Positions 27,253 through 36,049 of a stretch of 64,000 bases of DNA are shown here, in pieces. The stretch is from CAVUAN01 sp963739435. Lineage in GTDB: Bacteria > Acidobacteriota > Thermoanaerobaculia > UBA5066 > Gp7-AA6. The stretch spans positions 1-64,000 of the forward strand of contig CAVUAN010000009.1 of the NCBI GenBank assembly GCA_963739435.1, in the 5' to 3' direction. The notes beneath the pieces are model-generated. The model ran no database searches. It saw nothing but the letters and a program-made list of their open reading frames with translations, and was not told the origin of the DNA. A program made the translations under genes and the position numbers. Every line of letters begins with the position of its first letter. The stretch's first letter is position 1.

Positions 27253-29855
27253 TTCCACGCCAGCAGGTTGGCGAAGAGGCGGTAGGCGCCCGGTACGCCG
27301 GCCGGCAGCTGGCGGAAAAGCGCGAGGCCCGTGTAGATGTAGCGGCCTTTGCCGACGCGAGCCACCAGCAGCGAGCCGCGCTGCTCGGGCTCGCCCGGGT
27401 CGGCCATGGCGAGCAGCGGCTCGTAGATGTCCGCCCACGTGTGCGGAATGTAGAGGGCGCGCTCCTGGACCCAGCCGGCCCAGTCGCTCTCGCCAATGGC
27501 GTTCGGGGTCCGGAAGATCGGGTGATTCGGGACGAGCAGCCTGACGGGAACGGTTTCATCCGTGACGCGGTCGGCGGGGCGGACCAGCTCGAGCTTGCCC
27601 GGCGCGAGGTTGCGGTCGATGAACTCGGACTGCTGGTACTGGACGATCAGGAGCCCGCCGTTCTTGACGTACTCGAGCAGCCGCCCGTTGGCGGCCGTGA
27701 GCGAGGGCTCGATCTCGTACGCGCGCGCGCCGACAACGATGGCGTCATAGCGCGAGAGATCGCCGTGCTCGAGCTGAGCGCTCGAGAGCATCTGAACGGG
27801 CAGTCCGACGGCGAGCAGGGCCTCCGGCACCCGGTCGCTGGGTCCGCGGACATAGCCGATGCGGGCAAGGGCGGGCAGCTTGAAGTCGAGAGTGCTGACC
27901 TGAATTTCGGCCGTGCGCGCGTACGCGATCGGGCGGATGTGCTGATGGTCGATGACACGGATGCCGAGGCCTACGCGCGGGCCGTCCGACAGGACCGCGG
28001 CGATCGGAATCGAGAAATGTCCGGGCTTGAGGTCCTTCGGCGGCGTCACGAGCAGCTCGAAGCTGGCCCGGTCTCCCTTCTTCGGAAGCGAGAACTCGGC
28101 CGGCGCGGCTTTCCAGCCGGCCGGCAAGGTCGCCTCCACTCTCCCGGAGATCAACCCCGGCGCGTTCGACGCGAGGTTGACGGACACACGCGCCGGCTCC
28201 TTCCTGGCCATGGGCCAGACGATGAGATCAGGCTCAACCGAGATGTCCACTGCGGGCACGGATCGAACGGCACGGCGGATCTCGCCGAAAGTCTCGTCGC
28301 GAATCCGGAACGTCGCCTCGCGCGTGATCCGGATCCATGTGCCGGAAACCCGGACCGTCACGACGGCGGAGAGCGGCGGCGGAGCAAACGGTTCGCCCCG
28401 AACCTCCGGCCGCGCGAGGCTCCAGTCATAGAGGTCGCCCTGGAGCGGCCGACTCAGGAAGTAGGGGACTGTGATCGGTGCGTCGGCCGGAAGCGTCGAC
28501 GAAAGCTTCCACTCCGCCAGGGCCCCGGGCTCGACGGTTTTTCCGGAGGCGGGCGGCTCGGCTGACCACCCGTCCGGGCTCGTGAGCGCTGCCTTCTCGA
28601 CCTCGATGGGCAGGCGGCCGGCGTTCCAGAGCTGGATCGTGACGGCAACGGTTTCGCCCGGAGAGGCAGTCTCGGCGGCGGCGAGCGCGTCCATGGCGAT
28701 CCCCGCGGCGGCGGCGAGCCCCGCCTCGGCAGCCGCTATCTTTTCGTCGAGCACGGCGGCGGCATAAGCGCCTTCGACGGAACCCGCGTCGACCGCGGCG
28801 CGCACGGAGCGGAGGTCTTCGAGGATCGCGGCGATCGGCGCAGCGGCGGCCGAGGGATCGGCCGGTGAAAGTCTCTGTCGGGTTTCCCGGGCGAGAGCCT
28901 CGGCCCGCGCCAGCTTCGTTCCGGCCTCGCGCCGCCGGGCCGGATCGGGGACTCCCGCCGAGAGCGCCGCCAGGCCCGTGTCGATCCCATCGAAGGGGTC
29001 CTTCGCGTCCTTGCCGGCGCCGCCCTCGAGCCAGCCCAGGCGCGCCTCGTTTGGCCCGAGCGGCTGCAGAGCCCCGGTCCCCTGGGATCGGTGGAGACTC
29101 CGGCTGGCGACCGCAATCTGGTGGAAGGAGCGTCCGGTCATGGGATCGATGCCGCTTGTCGACAGCGTCAAGGTGGTCTTGTCGCGGTCGAGGAAGCGCG
29201 TCGTCTGGAACAGCACCAGCGGGCGCCAGGGCTTCAGCCCCTCGCGTTCGAGGGCGGGGAAGGCCGCCGGGTCCGCGGCGGCGCGGAAGGCTTCCCTCGC
29301 GATGATGCCGGACATCTGGTGCTGCCCGTGGCCGTCGCGCGCCGTGCCCGAGAAGATGGCGACGACGACCTGGGGGCGAAACCGCCGGATGATGCGGACA
29401 GCATCCTCGAGGACGGCCTCTTTCGGCCAGAAGCGCAGGGCTTCCGCCAGCGATCGGGAATACCCGAAATCGTACGCGCGCGTGAAGTACTGCCGGGCTC
29501 CATCCAGCCGTCTCGCGGCATTCAGCTCTTCCGAGCGGATCAATCCGAGGCCGATCCCGAGATCGTCGCTGATCAGGTTCTGTCCGCCGTCGCCGCGCGA
29601 GAGAGACAGGTACGCCGCCTCGCCGCCGAATTCACGCGAGACGAGGGTCAGGAGCGGCGTGTCCTCGTCGTCCGGGTGCGCGGCGATGACCAGGAGCCGC
29701 TTGTTGGTCGCGAGCTTCTTGAGCGCCGTGTCGACAGCCGGGATCCCGCCTGTGGAAGGCGGGGGCAAGGCGCTGCCGGGAGCGGGCGGAAGGGCCCGGG
29801 CCGCGGTGGAGAGCGCGAGGCCGGCGGCGAGGAGTGCTGTGGCGACGCGCCTCAT
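27249..29855 (-). CDS. Secreted PIG-L (LmbE-like) deacetylase with C-terminal glutamine-amidotransferase-like domain
   Basis: The product has about 868 aa, three times a plain LmbE protein. The ATG at 29855 starts a signal peptide (MRRVATALLAAGLALSTAARA). The PIG-L domain (residues about 45-300) has the zinc motif AHPDDED and the distal GTARDGHGQHQ. A middle part of beta-sandwich type (NEW3-like, PARVSVNLASNAPGLISGRV) follows. The C-terminal 220 residues resemble a class I glutamine-amidotransferase fold (YDAIVVGARAYEIEPSL, LLEYVKNGGLLIVQY). PIG-L enzymes remove N-acetyl groups from sugars; the substrate here is unknown. It overlaps the binding-protein gene by 4 bp and follows the small basic protein gene by 5 bp. 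Confidence 0.82.
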   Translation of the reverse strand: MRRVATALLAAGLALSTAARALPPAPGSALPPPSTGGIPAVDTALKKLATNKRLLVIAAHPDDEDTPLLTLVSREFGGEAAYLSLSRGDGGQNLISDDLGIGLGLIRSEELNAARRLDGARQYFTRAYDFGYSRSLAEALRFWPKEAVLEDAVRIIRRFRPQVVVAIFSGTARDGHGQHQMSGIIAREAFRAAADPAAFPALEREGLKPWRPLVLFQTTRFLDRDKTTLTLSTSGIDPMTGRSFHQIAVASRSLHRSQGTGALQPLGPNEARLGWLEGGAGKDAKDPFDGIDTGLAALSAGVPDPARRREAGTKLARAEALARETRQRLSPADPSAAAAPIAAILEDLRSVRAAVDAGSVEGAYAAAVLDEKIAAAEAGLAAAAGIAMDALAAAETASPGETVAVTIQLWNAGRLPIEVEKAALTSPDGWSAEPPASGKTVEPGALAEWKLSSTLPADAPITVPYFLSRPLQGDLYDWSLARPEVRGEPFAPPPLSAVVTVRVSGTWIRITREATFRIRDETFGEIRRAVRSVPAVDISVEPDLIVWPMARKEPARVSVNLASNAPGLISGRVEATLPAGWKAAPAEFSLPKKGDRASFELLVTPPKDLKPGHFSIPIAAVLSDGPRVGLGIRVIDHQHIRPIAYARTAEIQVSTLDFKLPALARIGYVRGPSDRVPEALLAVGLPVQMLSSAQLEHGDLSRYDAIVVGARAYEIEPSLTAANGRLLEYVKNGGLLIVQYQQSEFIDRNLAPGKLELVRPADRVTDETVPVRLLVPNHPIFRTPNAIGESDWAGWVQERALYIPHTWADIYEPLLAMADPGEPEQRGSLLVARVGKGRYIYTGLALFRQLPAGVPGAYRLFANLLAWK

Positions 29856-29860
29856 GCCGC

Positions 29861-30193
29861 CTACTTTTTCAGGCGGCGGCGGACGATGGGAGCCGAAGCG
29901 GCCGCCAGGGCGCCGAGCAGGGCTGCGGCGAACTGAAGCCTCCTCGTGGTGTCCATCCGCCGCCACTCCTTCAGCAGGCGGTCGATCGTTCTCCTCGAGG
30001 CGGCGCCCGCCTTTCCGAGCGCGACACGCGCTCTTTCGACGCTCTTGACGGGGAGGGGCTGCCGCGCCGCCGTTCTTGCCCTCGCCCTCGCCTTGCCCGG
30101 GCTTCGGGCGCTCTTGGCGCGCGCGGGAGTTGCCTTGCTCCGCCTGCGGCGTGCGGGGGCGGATGGTGTTTCGGTGCTCGTTGTGTCTGCCAT
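29861..30193 (-). CDS. Small very basic protein with C-terminal membrane segment
   Basis: The product has 110 aa and I recognise no family. The N-terminal half is rich in Arg, Lys, Ala, Pro and Ser (ARRRRSKATPARAKSARSPG), like histone-H1-type or other DNA-binding tails. One hydrophobic segment (LQFAAALLGALAAASAPIV) near the C-terminus is followed by RRRLKK. It might tether nucleic acid or a partner to the membrane, which is inference. It lies 12 bp after the M49 peptidase gene and 5 bp before the PIG-L gene. Confidence 0.65.
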   Translation of the reverse strand: MADTTSTETPSAPARRRRSKATPARAKSARSPGKARARARTAARQPLPVKSVERARVALGKAGAASRRTIDRLLKEWRRMDTTRRLQFAAALLGALAAASAPIVRRRLKK

Positions 30194-30205
30194 GGTGTTC
30201 CTTCC

Positions 30206-31861
30206 TTATCTCTCGCCGGCGGCGGGGAAGACGGGTGAGATGTCGACCGGAATGTCCTTGAGGCGGCCGATCACCGATGCGATCTCGGGCGTCGACTTCG
30301 CGTACTTGTCGAGGAGGCGCTTGGCGCGCGCAAAGTCGCCTGTCGCTTCGATCATGAGGAGCTCGTTAGCCAGGGACTTGACGGCGTCGCGGAACTTCGC
30401 CGGCTCGACCCTGAATCGCCCATCGCCGGCGGGCACGATCGCGCCCTTTTCGCGAAACCAGTTCCACTGTACGGCCGTGCCGCCGCCGTGGGCCTCCTCG
30501 ATGCCGAAGCGCATGCCGCGGAACGCGAGGGCCACGACGGTGACACCGAGCGCCTTCTCATCGAAAGAGGTCAGCCATTTCTGGTCGAGCGCGTACAGGA
30601 GGCTCCACATTCCCACGACGTCCGCCTTGCACTCCTCGATCGTCGAGTACAGATTCTTGATGAGCAGCCGGGCCTCGACGCGCTTGCCGTCCGGTCCCGT
30701 GATGATGCCCGGCCCGAGGCCGTGCGACAGCTCGTGGAAAAGGATTTGGTTGAAGTACGCGTCGAAGGAAACGCCGGAGAGCTGGTCCTTCGCGATCACC
30801 CGATCGGCAATCGGCCGGCCGCTCAGCCGGAACTTGGCGTCCATGACGTTCTTCAAGAGGATCTTCTTCGAGCCCTTGGCCTCCCGGACGCGCTCGTCGT
30901 TGGGCAGGTTGAAGGCCGAAACCTGGACGCCGCGCCGCCCGTCGGCGGACGTGAAGATCTCCTGCACGACCCGGATCGGCGATTCGAACTTCCGGCTGAA
31001 ATTCTTGTGCTGGTCCGGAATCGGAAGGTTTTTCTCCATGTCGGGCAGGTGGGCGGCATAGACGGCGAGCTTCTCGCTCTCGGCCTTGTCGCGCACCGTC
31101 ACGAACGCTTCGAAGGCCGCCTTGTAGTTGAAAAGGTTGTCTTCGTAGACCTCGTAGGGGCCCAACGTGAGGTCGATGTCGCTGTCGAGATCCATCCAGG
31201 CCACGTCCGACGCGAAGTAGTCGTCCGAGAGGAGCGCGGCAGCGCGCTTGTCGAGGAAATCCCGGAGCGAGGCGTTGCCCGTCATGGCCGCCGCCTCGCG
31301 CAGCCGCGCGGCTGCGGGCTCCAGCCACTCGCGGTATTCCTTCGAGTAAGGGACGGCGGCGAGCTGACTGCCCTGGCGGCGGATGACGGTGAAGAGCCCC
31401 TCGAACGCCGCCTTGTCTTCGGGGTGTTTTGCGACCCACCCTTCGAATTCCGCCTTCGTCATGTCCTCGGGATAGAAGCCGGCGCCGGCGGGTTTCTTTT
31501 TCGAGCCGATGAACGGCGCGTCGCCGTTCAGGCGGTCCCAGGGACCCTTGTTGATCTCGAAGAGAGCGAACGCCTTCGGGGCGCCGGGTGTCGCCATGCG
31601 GACCTCCGCCGCCAGTTGGTCCCGCAGGGCGGGATTCTCCTGTGAGACCTGGCGAAGGAAGATCTCGTCCAGGAGCCGGGAAGCGTCGATCAGTTTCCGG
31701 ACGACGCGCGTTTCCCTCTCGTCCAGGAGCCTGCTGTCGTAGGTGATGGGTGTCGCCGGGAGCTGGGCCAGCAGGGCCGGGATGTCCGGGGCGAAAGTCA
31801 GCGGCGCCGGCACGGCGTAGAGGAAGGGGAGAGCGGCCAGGGCGAGGGTCTTTCTTCGCAT
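30206..31861 (-). CDS. Secreted M49-like (dipeptidyl peptidase III related) zinc peptidase
   Basis: The product has 551 aa with a signal peptide (KTLALAALPFLYAVPAPL). The zinc site is HELSHGLGPG (HExxH form) with the third ligand in EECKAD about 50 residues later. This pairing is typical of the peptidase-M49/Nudix-hydrolase-3 group; classical DPP III has HExxxH instead. Other family blocks are DLDSDIDLTLGPYEVYED, NLPNDERVREAKGSKK and FNQILFHELSHG. It would cleave peptides outside the cytoplasm. The start at 31861 has TTAGAT 8 nt upstream and no ribosome site. Confidence 0.85.
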   Translation of the reverse strand: MRRKTLALAALPFLYAVPAPLTFAPDIPALLAQLPATPITYDSRLLDERETRVVRKLIDASRLLDEIFLRQVSQENPALRDQLAAEVRMATPGAPKAFALFEINKGPWDRLNGDAPFIGSKKKPAGAGFYPEDMTKAEFEGWVAKHPEDKAAFEGLFTVIRRQGSQLAAVPYSKEYREWLEPAAARLREAAAMTGNASLRDFLDKRAAALLSDDYFASDVAWMDLDSDIDLTLGPYEVYEDNLFNYKAAFEAFVTVRDKAESEKLAVYAAHLPDMEKNLPIPDQHKNFSRKFESPIRVVQEIFTSADGRRGVQVSAFNLPNDERVREAKGSKKILLKNVMDAKFRLSGRPIADRVIAKDQLSGVSFDAYFNQILFHELSHGLGPGIITGPDGKRVEARLLIKNLYSTIEECKADVVGMWSLLYALDQKWLTSFDEKALGVTVVALAFRGMRFGIEEAHGGGTAVQWNWFREKGAIVPAGDGRFRVEPAKFRDAVKSLANELLMIEATGDFARAKRLLDKYAKSTPEIASVIGRLKDIPVDISPVFPAAGER

Positions 31862-31903
31862 GCCACGGAATCTAACATTGCCGGGAGACTATAGTTTGCC
31901 GCG
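31862..31903. promoter_or_regulatory. Compact divergent promoters without leaders
   Basis: Only 42 bp separate two divergent start codons. On the minus strand TTAGAT (31870-31875) lies 8 nt before the M49 ATG. On the plus strand TATAGT (31890-31895) lies 8 nt before the egtB ATG. Neither gene has a ribosome site. Confidence 0.6.
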
Positions 31904-33173
31904 ATGGCCACCCAAACGGCCCTCGACCGCGCGGCCCTGTGCGATTTGTACGTCCGTAACCGCCGGCGGTCGCGGGCGATCTTCGACTCCGTCCGGCCCG
32001 AGGCCTACGGCGACAGGCCGATTGCCCTCCGCAACCCCATCTGCTTCTACGAAGGGCACCTGCCGGCGTTTTCCGTCAACACTCTCGTGAAACGCGGCCT
32101 CGGGCCGTCCCGGGATCGACCCGGCGTATGAAGTGCTGTTCGAGCGAGGCATCGACCCCGAGGACGAGGCGGCCGTGCCGGGCGGAACACGGTGGCCTCC
32201 GCGCGAGGCCATCCTCGCCTACGGCGATGCCGCGGACCGGGTCGTCTTCGATGTGCTCGCCAACGGGGATATCGAGCGCGAGGACCAGCCGGTGCTCGAC
32301 CGGGGTCTGGCAGCTTGGACGATCCTCGAGCACGAACCGATGCATCAAGAGACGCTCGACTACATGTGGCGCCGTCTTCCGTACGAAAAGAAGATCCGGC
32401 CGGCGGCTGCTCCGCGGCCCGAGCCCGGGGGCAAGGCTCCGCGTCCGGAGACCGTGCGGATCCCGGCCGGCCGCGCCACGCTCGGAGCCTCGAAAGACGA
32501 GATCCCGTTCGGTTGGGACAACGAGTTTCCGCGTCATGTCGTCGATGTGCCCGCCTTTTCGATCGACAGGCACAGCGTCACGAACGGCGAATACCTCGAG
32601 TTCCTGGAAGCAAACGAGAGCGTCGATCATCCTGTCTTCTGGGAACGGGAAGGCGCGAGCTGGTCCTGGCGGGGTCAGTGGGAAAGGATTCCGCTGCCCC
32701 TGTCGTGGCCGGTCTGGGTGAGTCATGCCGGGGCATGGGCCTACGCCCGCTGGAAGGGCCGGCGTCTTCCGACCGAGGCCGAGTACCACCGGGCTGCCTT
32801 CGGCACGCCCGGCGGTTCCGAGCGGCTCTTCCCGTGGGGCGACGAGCCGCCCGACGCGACGCGTGGCAACTTCGATTTCGAGCGCTCAGAGCCCGTCCCC
32901 GCCGGATCCCGCCCGGCCGGGGCCTCCGCCTGGGGCGTCCACGATCTGGTCGGCAACGGCTGGGAATGGACCTCGACCGTGTTTGCGCCGCTGCCGGGGT
33001 TCGTTCCCATGCAGACGTACCCGCAGTACTCGGCCGATTTCTTCGACGGCAAGCACTACGTGCTGAAGGGTGCCTCGCCGCTCACGGCAAAGGAGCTGAT
33101 CCGGCCGAGCTTCCGCAACTGGTTCCGCGGAAACTATCCGTACATGTATGCCAAGTTCAGGCTCGCTTCATGA
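31904..33173 (+). CDS. egtB: Ergothioneine synthase EgtB-type sulfoxide synthase (one frameshift)
   Basis: The product is about 422 aa. The N-terminal DinB-like domain supplies the three iron histidines: YEGHLPAF, then HEPMHQE (HxxxHxE). The C-terminal half is an FGE-sulfatase domain (IPAGRATLGASKDEIPFGWD, VTNGEYLEFLEA, LPTEAEYHRAAFGTPGG, FPWGDE, LVGNGWEWT, ending SFRNWFRGNYPYMYAKFRLA). One extra base near 32,105 splits the coding sequence: ...KRGLG / RPGIDPAYEVLFERG. EgtB joins a cysteine-type thiol to trimethylhistidine using O2. EgtD, which makes that substrate, is next. No egtA, egtC or egtE is near. Confidence 0.92.
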
Positions 33174-33186
33174 GCAAGGCCGGGGA

Positions 33187-33216
33187 GTCCAAAGTCCAAA
33201 GTCCAAAGTCCAAAGG
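33187..33216. repeat. GTCCAAA heptanucleotide array (single arm)
   Basis: Four tandem GTCCAAA units sit between the egtB stop and the egtD start. The same heptamer forms a foldback upstream of nagZ (45574-45674). Confidence 0.85.
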
Positions 33217-33231
33217 GGCAAGGAGCAGACG

Positions 33232-34209
33232 TTGATTCCAGAAAGTGCGGCCGCTCCCGCAGCCGAGGCGGTCCAGGGTTTTGCCGAGGACGTGAAGCGG
33301 GACCTCGCGCTCTCGCCCAAGCAGCTCCAGTCGAAATACCTTTACGACGGCCTCGGGTCCTCGCTCTTCGAAGCGATCTGTTATCTGCCCTGGTATCGGA
33401 TCACGCGCGCCGAGGCGCGGCTGTTGCGGCGCGTGGCGGGGGAGATGGTGTCGGAGCTTTCGGACCCGCTGACGCTCGTCGAGCTCGGCTGCGGCTCGGG
33501 CGAAAAGCTGGCCATGATCGTCGAGGCCCTGCGCAGCCGGCGCCGCGCCGTCTCGGTGCACTTGATCGACATCTCGCCCGTCGCCCTCGAGCACTCGGAA
33601 AGGGCGCTCGGGCGCCTCGACTACGTCTCGCTGGTCGGCCACCGCGCGACCTACGAGGAGGGACTGCGGCACGCGTCCCAACAACGCCCGGCGCAGGGAG
33701 CGCTGCTCGTCCTGTTCCTGGGCTCCAACATCGGCAACTTCGACACCCCGGCTGCCGCGAGTTTCCTTGCCGAGATCCGGGCGGCCCTGCGCCCGGGCGA
33801 CGCTCTGCTGCTGGGGGCCGACCTCGTCAAGCCGGAAAAGGAGCTTCTCCTCGCCTACGACGACCCGCTCGGCGTGACGGCGGCCTTCAACAGGAACCTG
33901 CTCCTGCGGATCAATCGCGAGCTGCTCGCGGATTTCGACCTCGCCGCCTTCGATCACCGGGCGGTCTGGAACCCGGGGGAACGGCGCGTCGAGATGCACC
34001 TCGTCTCGCGCAAGAGCCAGGCCGTTGCGATCCCCCGCGCCGAAACCACAGTGCGCTTTGCCGCGGGCGAGCCGATCTGGACCGAGAGCTCCTACAAATA
34101 CACCTCCGAGGAGGTCCACGCCCTCGGCAGAACAGCCGGCTTCCGCAGCCGCGACCAGTGGATCGATCCCGACGCCCGCTTCGCCCTGACCCTCTTCCTG
34201 GCGGTCTGA
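33232..34209 (+). CDS. egtD: L-histidine N-alpha-methyltransferase
   Basis: The product is 325 aa, the usual length. EgtD trimethylates histidine to hercynine with S-adenosylmethionine. Motifs: SKYLYDGLGSSLFEAICYLP, ELGCGSGEK (AdoMet loop), HLIDISPVALEHSE, FLGSNIGNFD, DLVKPEKELLLAYDD, FNRNLLLRINRELLADFD and the C-terminal TESSYKYTSEE. The start was set at TTG 33232, which has GGAG 8 nt upstream and skips the heptanucleotide array. An upstream in-frame extension would translate that array and is rejected. It follows egtB by 58 bp. Confidence 0.93.
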   Translation: MIPESAAAPAAEAVQGFAEDVKRDLALSPKQLQSKYLYDGLGSSLFEAICYLPWYRITRAEARLLRRVAGEMVSELSDPLTLVELGCGSGEKLAMIVEALRSRRRAVSVHLIDISPVALEHSERALGRLDYVSLVGHRATYEEGLRHASQQRPAQGALLVLFLGSNIGNFDTPAAASFLAEIRAALRPGDALLLGADLVKPEKELLLAYDDPLGVTAAFNRNLLLRINRELLADFDLAAFDHRAVWNPGERRVEMHLVSRKSQAVAIPRAETTVRFAAGEPIWTESSYKYTSEEVHALGRTAGFRSRDQWIDPDARFALTLFLAV

Positions 34210-34264
34210 CCTTTTCGGCGGCGGGAGGACGTGGTAGCGTGCGGCGCTCTATGGGGAGGAAGCT

Positions 34265-35914
34265 TTGAGAACCCGTTTACTGGCGCTCGTCCTCTGTTTC
34301 CTGGTTTCCGTCAGCATGCTGCCCGCCGCCGAGTCGATCGACCTCGTCATGGTCACGCAGATCCGGCAGGAGGGTTTTCGCGACTCCAAGGTGATGGAGC
34401 TCGCGTCCGACCTGATGGACGGGATCGGCCCGCGACTGACCGGCTCGCCGAACATGAAGGCGGCCAACGAATGGACGCGCGACAAGCTCGCCCAATGGGG
34501 CCTTTCGAACGCGCACCTCGAGAGCTGGGGCCCGTTCGGTCGCGGCTGGCTCTACGAGAGCTGCTCGGTGCGGATGGTCTCGCCCGACCTGGCGCAGTTG
34601 ATCGCTCTTCCCGAGGCGTGGACCGGGGGCACGAACGGGCCCGTGCGCGGACAGGCCATCCGCGTCAACGCGACAACCAAGGACGAGCTCGAGAAGTTCA
34701 AGGGCAAGCTGGCCGGCAAGGTCGTGATCTTCGGCGAGCTGCGGGAGATCAAGGTCTCGGATAAGCCGCTTTCCGACCGCTACGACGACAAGAAGCTCGA
34801 GGAGTACGCCGAGTACAAAGTCCCGGGGGCCACACCCTACGCGCGGCCGGGCCAGCCGCCCTTCAACCGCGAGGAATTCGTGCGGCGCCGCGAGATGCGT
34901 CGTGCGGCCATCAAGCTCTTTGCCGACGAGAAGGCTCTGGCCGTCATCACCGAGGGCGCTCACGACGGCGGCACGATGTCCGTGCAGGGCGGAGGCACGT
35001 GGAAGAAGGGCGATCCGCAGGGCCTCCCGTCGCTGGCGATGGACGCCGAGCACTTCGGGCGCATCGCCCGCCTGCTCGAAAAGAAGAAAGACGTTCAGCT
35101 CGAGATCGATGTCAAGGTCCGGTTCATCGAAGAAGATCAGATGCAGTGGAACACGATCGCGGAGATCCCGGGCACCGACAAGAAGGCCGAGGTCGTCATG
35201 CTCGGCGCCCACCTCGACTCCTGGCATGGCGGCACCGGCGCGACCGACAACGGCGCCGGGTCGGTCGTCGCGATGGAGGCGGTGCGCATCCTGAAGGCTC
35301 TCGGCGTCAAGCCGAGGCGCACGATTCGGATCGGCCTCTGGAGCGGCGAAGAGCAGGGGCTCATGGGCTCTCGTGCTTATGTCGCGCAGCACTTTGCCTC
35401 GCGGCCCGAGCCGCCACCCTCTGGCCCCGACGAGATGCCGTCCTATCTGCGGCGGCCCACGGGCCCGTTGACGGTCAAACCGGAGCACGCGAAGCTCGCG
35501 GCCTACTTCAACCTCGACAACGGCACCGGCAAGGTCCGCGGCATCTACGCGCAGGAAAACGCCGCCGTCGTTCCGATCTTTCAGGCGTGGCTCGAGCCGT
35601 TGAAGGATCTCGGCGCGACGACCGTGACCCTGAACAACACGTCGGGCACGGATCATCTGTCGTTCGACGCGGTGGGGCTGCCGGGCTTCCAGTTCATCCA
35701 GGACGAGATCGAGTACGACACCCGCACGCACCACACGAACATGGACGTCTACGAGCGCCTGCAGAGAGCCGACCTCATGCAGGCCTCGGTCGTGATGGCG
35801 ACATTCGTTTACGAGGCCGCCATGCGCGATTCGATGTTGCCGCGCAAGCCCATGCCGAAAGACGAGCCGCCCCCAACCCCGACCCCTGCGGCGCCCGCCG
35901 CCCCGAAGAATTAG
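34265..35914 (+). CDS. Secreted M28 family zinc aminopeptidase
   Basis: The product has 549 aa. The start is TTG at 34265 after GGGAGGAAGC. The signal peptide is RLLALVLCFLVSVSMLPAA. A PA-like inserted domain (residues about 120-280) precedes the catalytic domain. Zinc ligands fit M28: GAHLDSWHGGTGATDNGAGS (His, Asp), GEEQG (catalytic Glu pair), FNLDNGTG (Asp) and THHTNMD (His). The tail is Pro/Ala-rich (PTPTPAAPAAP). It would trim peptides outside the cytoplasm. It is intact, unlike the second M28 gene that follows. Confidence 0.9.
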   Translation: MRTRLLALVLCFLVSVSMLPAAESIDLVMVTQIRQEGFRDSKVMELASDLMDGIGPRLTGSPNMKAANEWTRDKLAQWGLSNAHLESWGPFGRGWLYESCSVRMVSPDLAQLIALPEAWTGGTNGPVRGQAIRVNATTKDELEKFKGKLAGKVVIFGELREIKVSDKPLSDRYDDKKLEEYAEYKVPGATPYARPGQPPFNREEFVRRREMRRAAIKLFADEKALAVITEGAHDGGTMSVQGGGTWKKGDPQGLPSLAMDAEHFGRIARLLEKKKDVQLEIDVKVRFIEEDQMQWNTIAEIPGTDKKAEVVMLGAHLDSWHGGTGATDNGAGSVVAMEAVRILKALGVKPRRTIRIGLWSGEEQGLMGSRAYVAQHFASRPEPPPSGPDEMPSYLRRPTGPLTVKPEHAKLAAYFNLDNGTGKVRGIYAQENAAVVPIFQAWLEPLKDLGATTVTLNNTSGTDHLSFDAVGLPGFQFIQDEIEYDTRTHHTNMDVYERLQRADLMQASVVMATFVYEAAMRDSMLPRKPMPKDEPPPTPTPAAPAAPKN

Positions 35915-35955
35915 CTGTAGTTTTTCTTTGACCCGCCGACCTGATCCATCAGCTC

Positions 35956-36005
35956 GCACCGCGAGGAGTCTCCCGAGCGAATGCGAGGGAGGAGCCTTGC
36001 GGTGC
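35956..36005. repeat. Small hairpin upstream of the second M28 gene
   Basis: GCACCGC (35956-35962) and GCGGTGC (35999-36005) form a stem around a GC-rich loop with GAGGAG/CTCC complementarity. It may end transcription after the first M28 gene; no U-run follows. Confidence 0.4.
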
Positions 36006-36049
36006 GGGAGGCGGAGCGAAGCGAAGCCGACGGAGTTAAACTCCGCGGC

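Noticed and set aside
33148..33231. N-terminal extension of EgtD through the GTCCAAA array (reading VQSPKSKVQ)
   Set aside because: It translates a satellite repeat; TTG 33232 has a ribosome site and gives the standard EgtD N-terminus.
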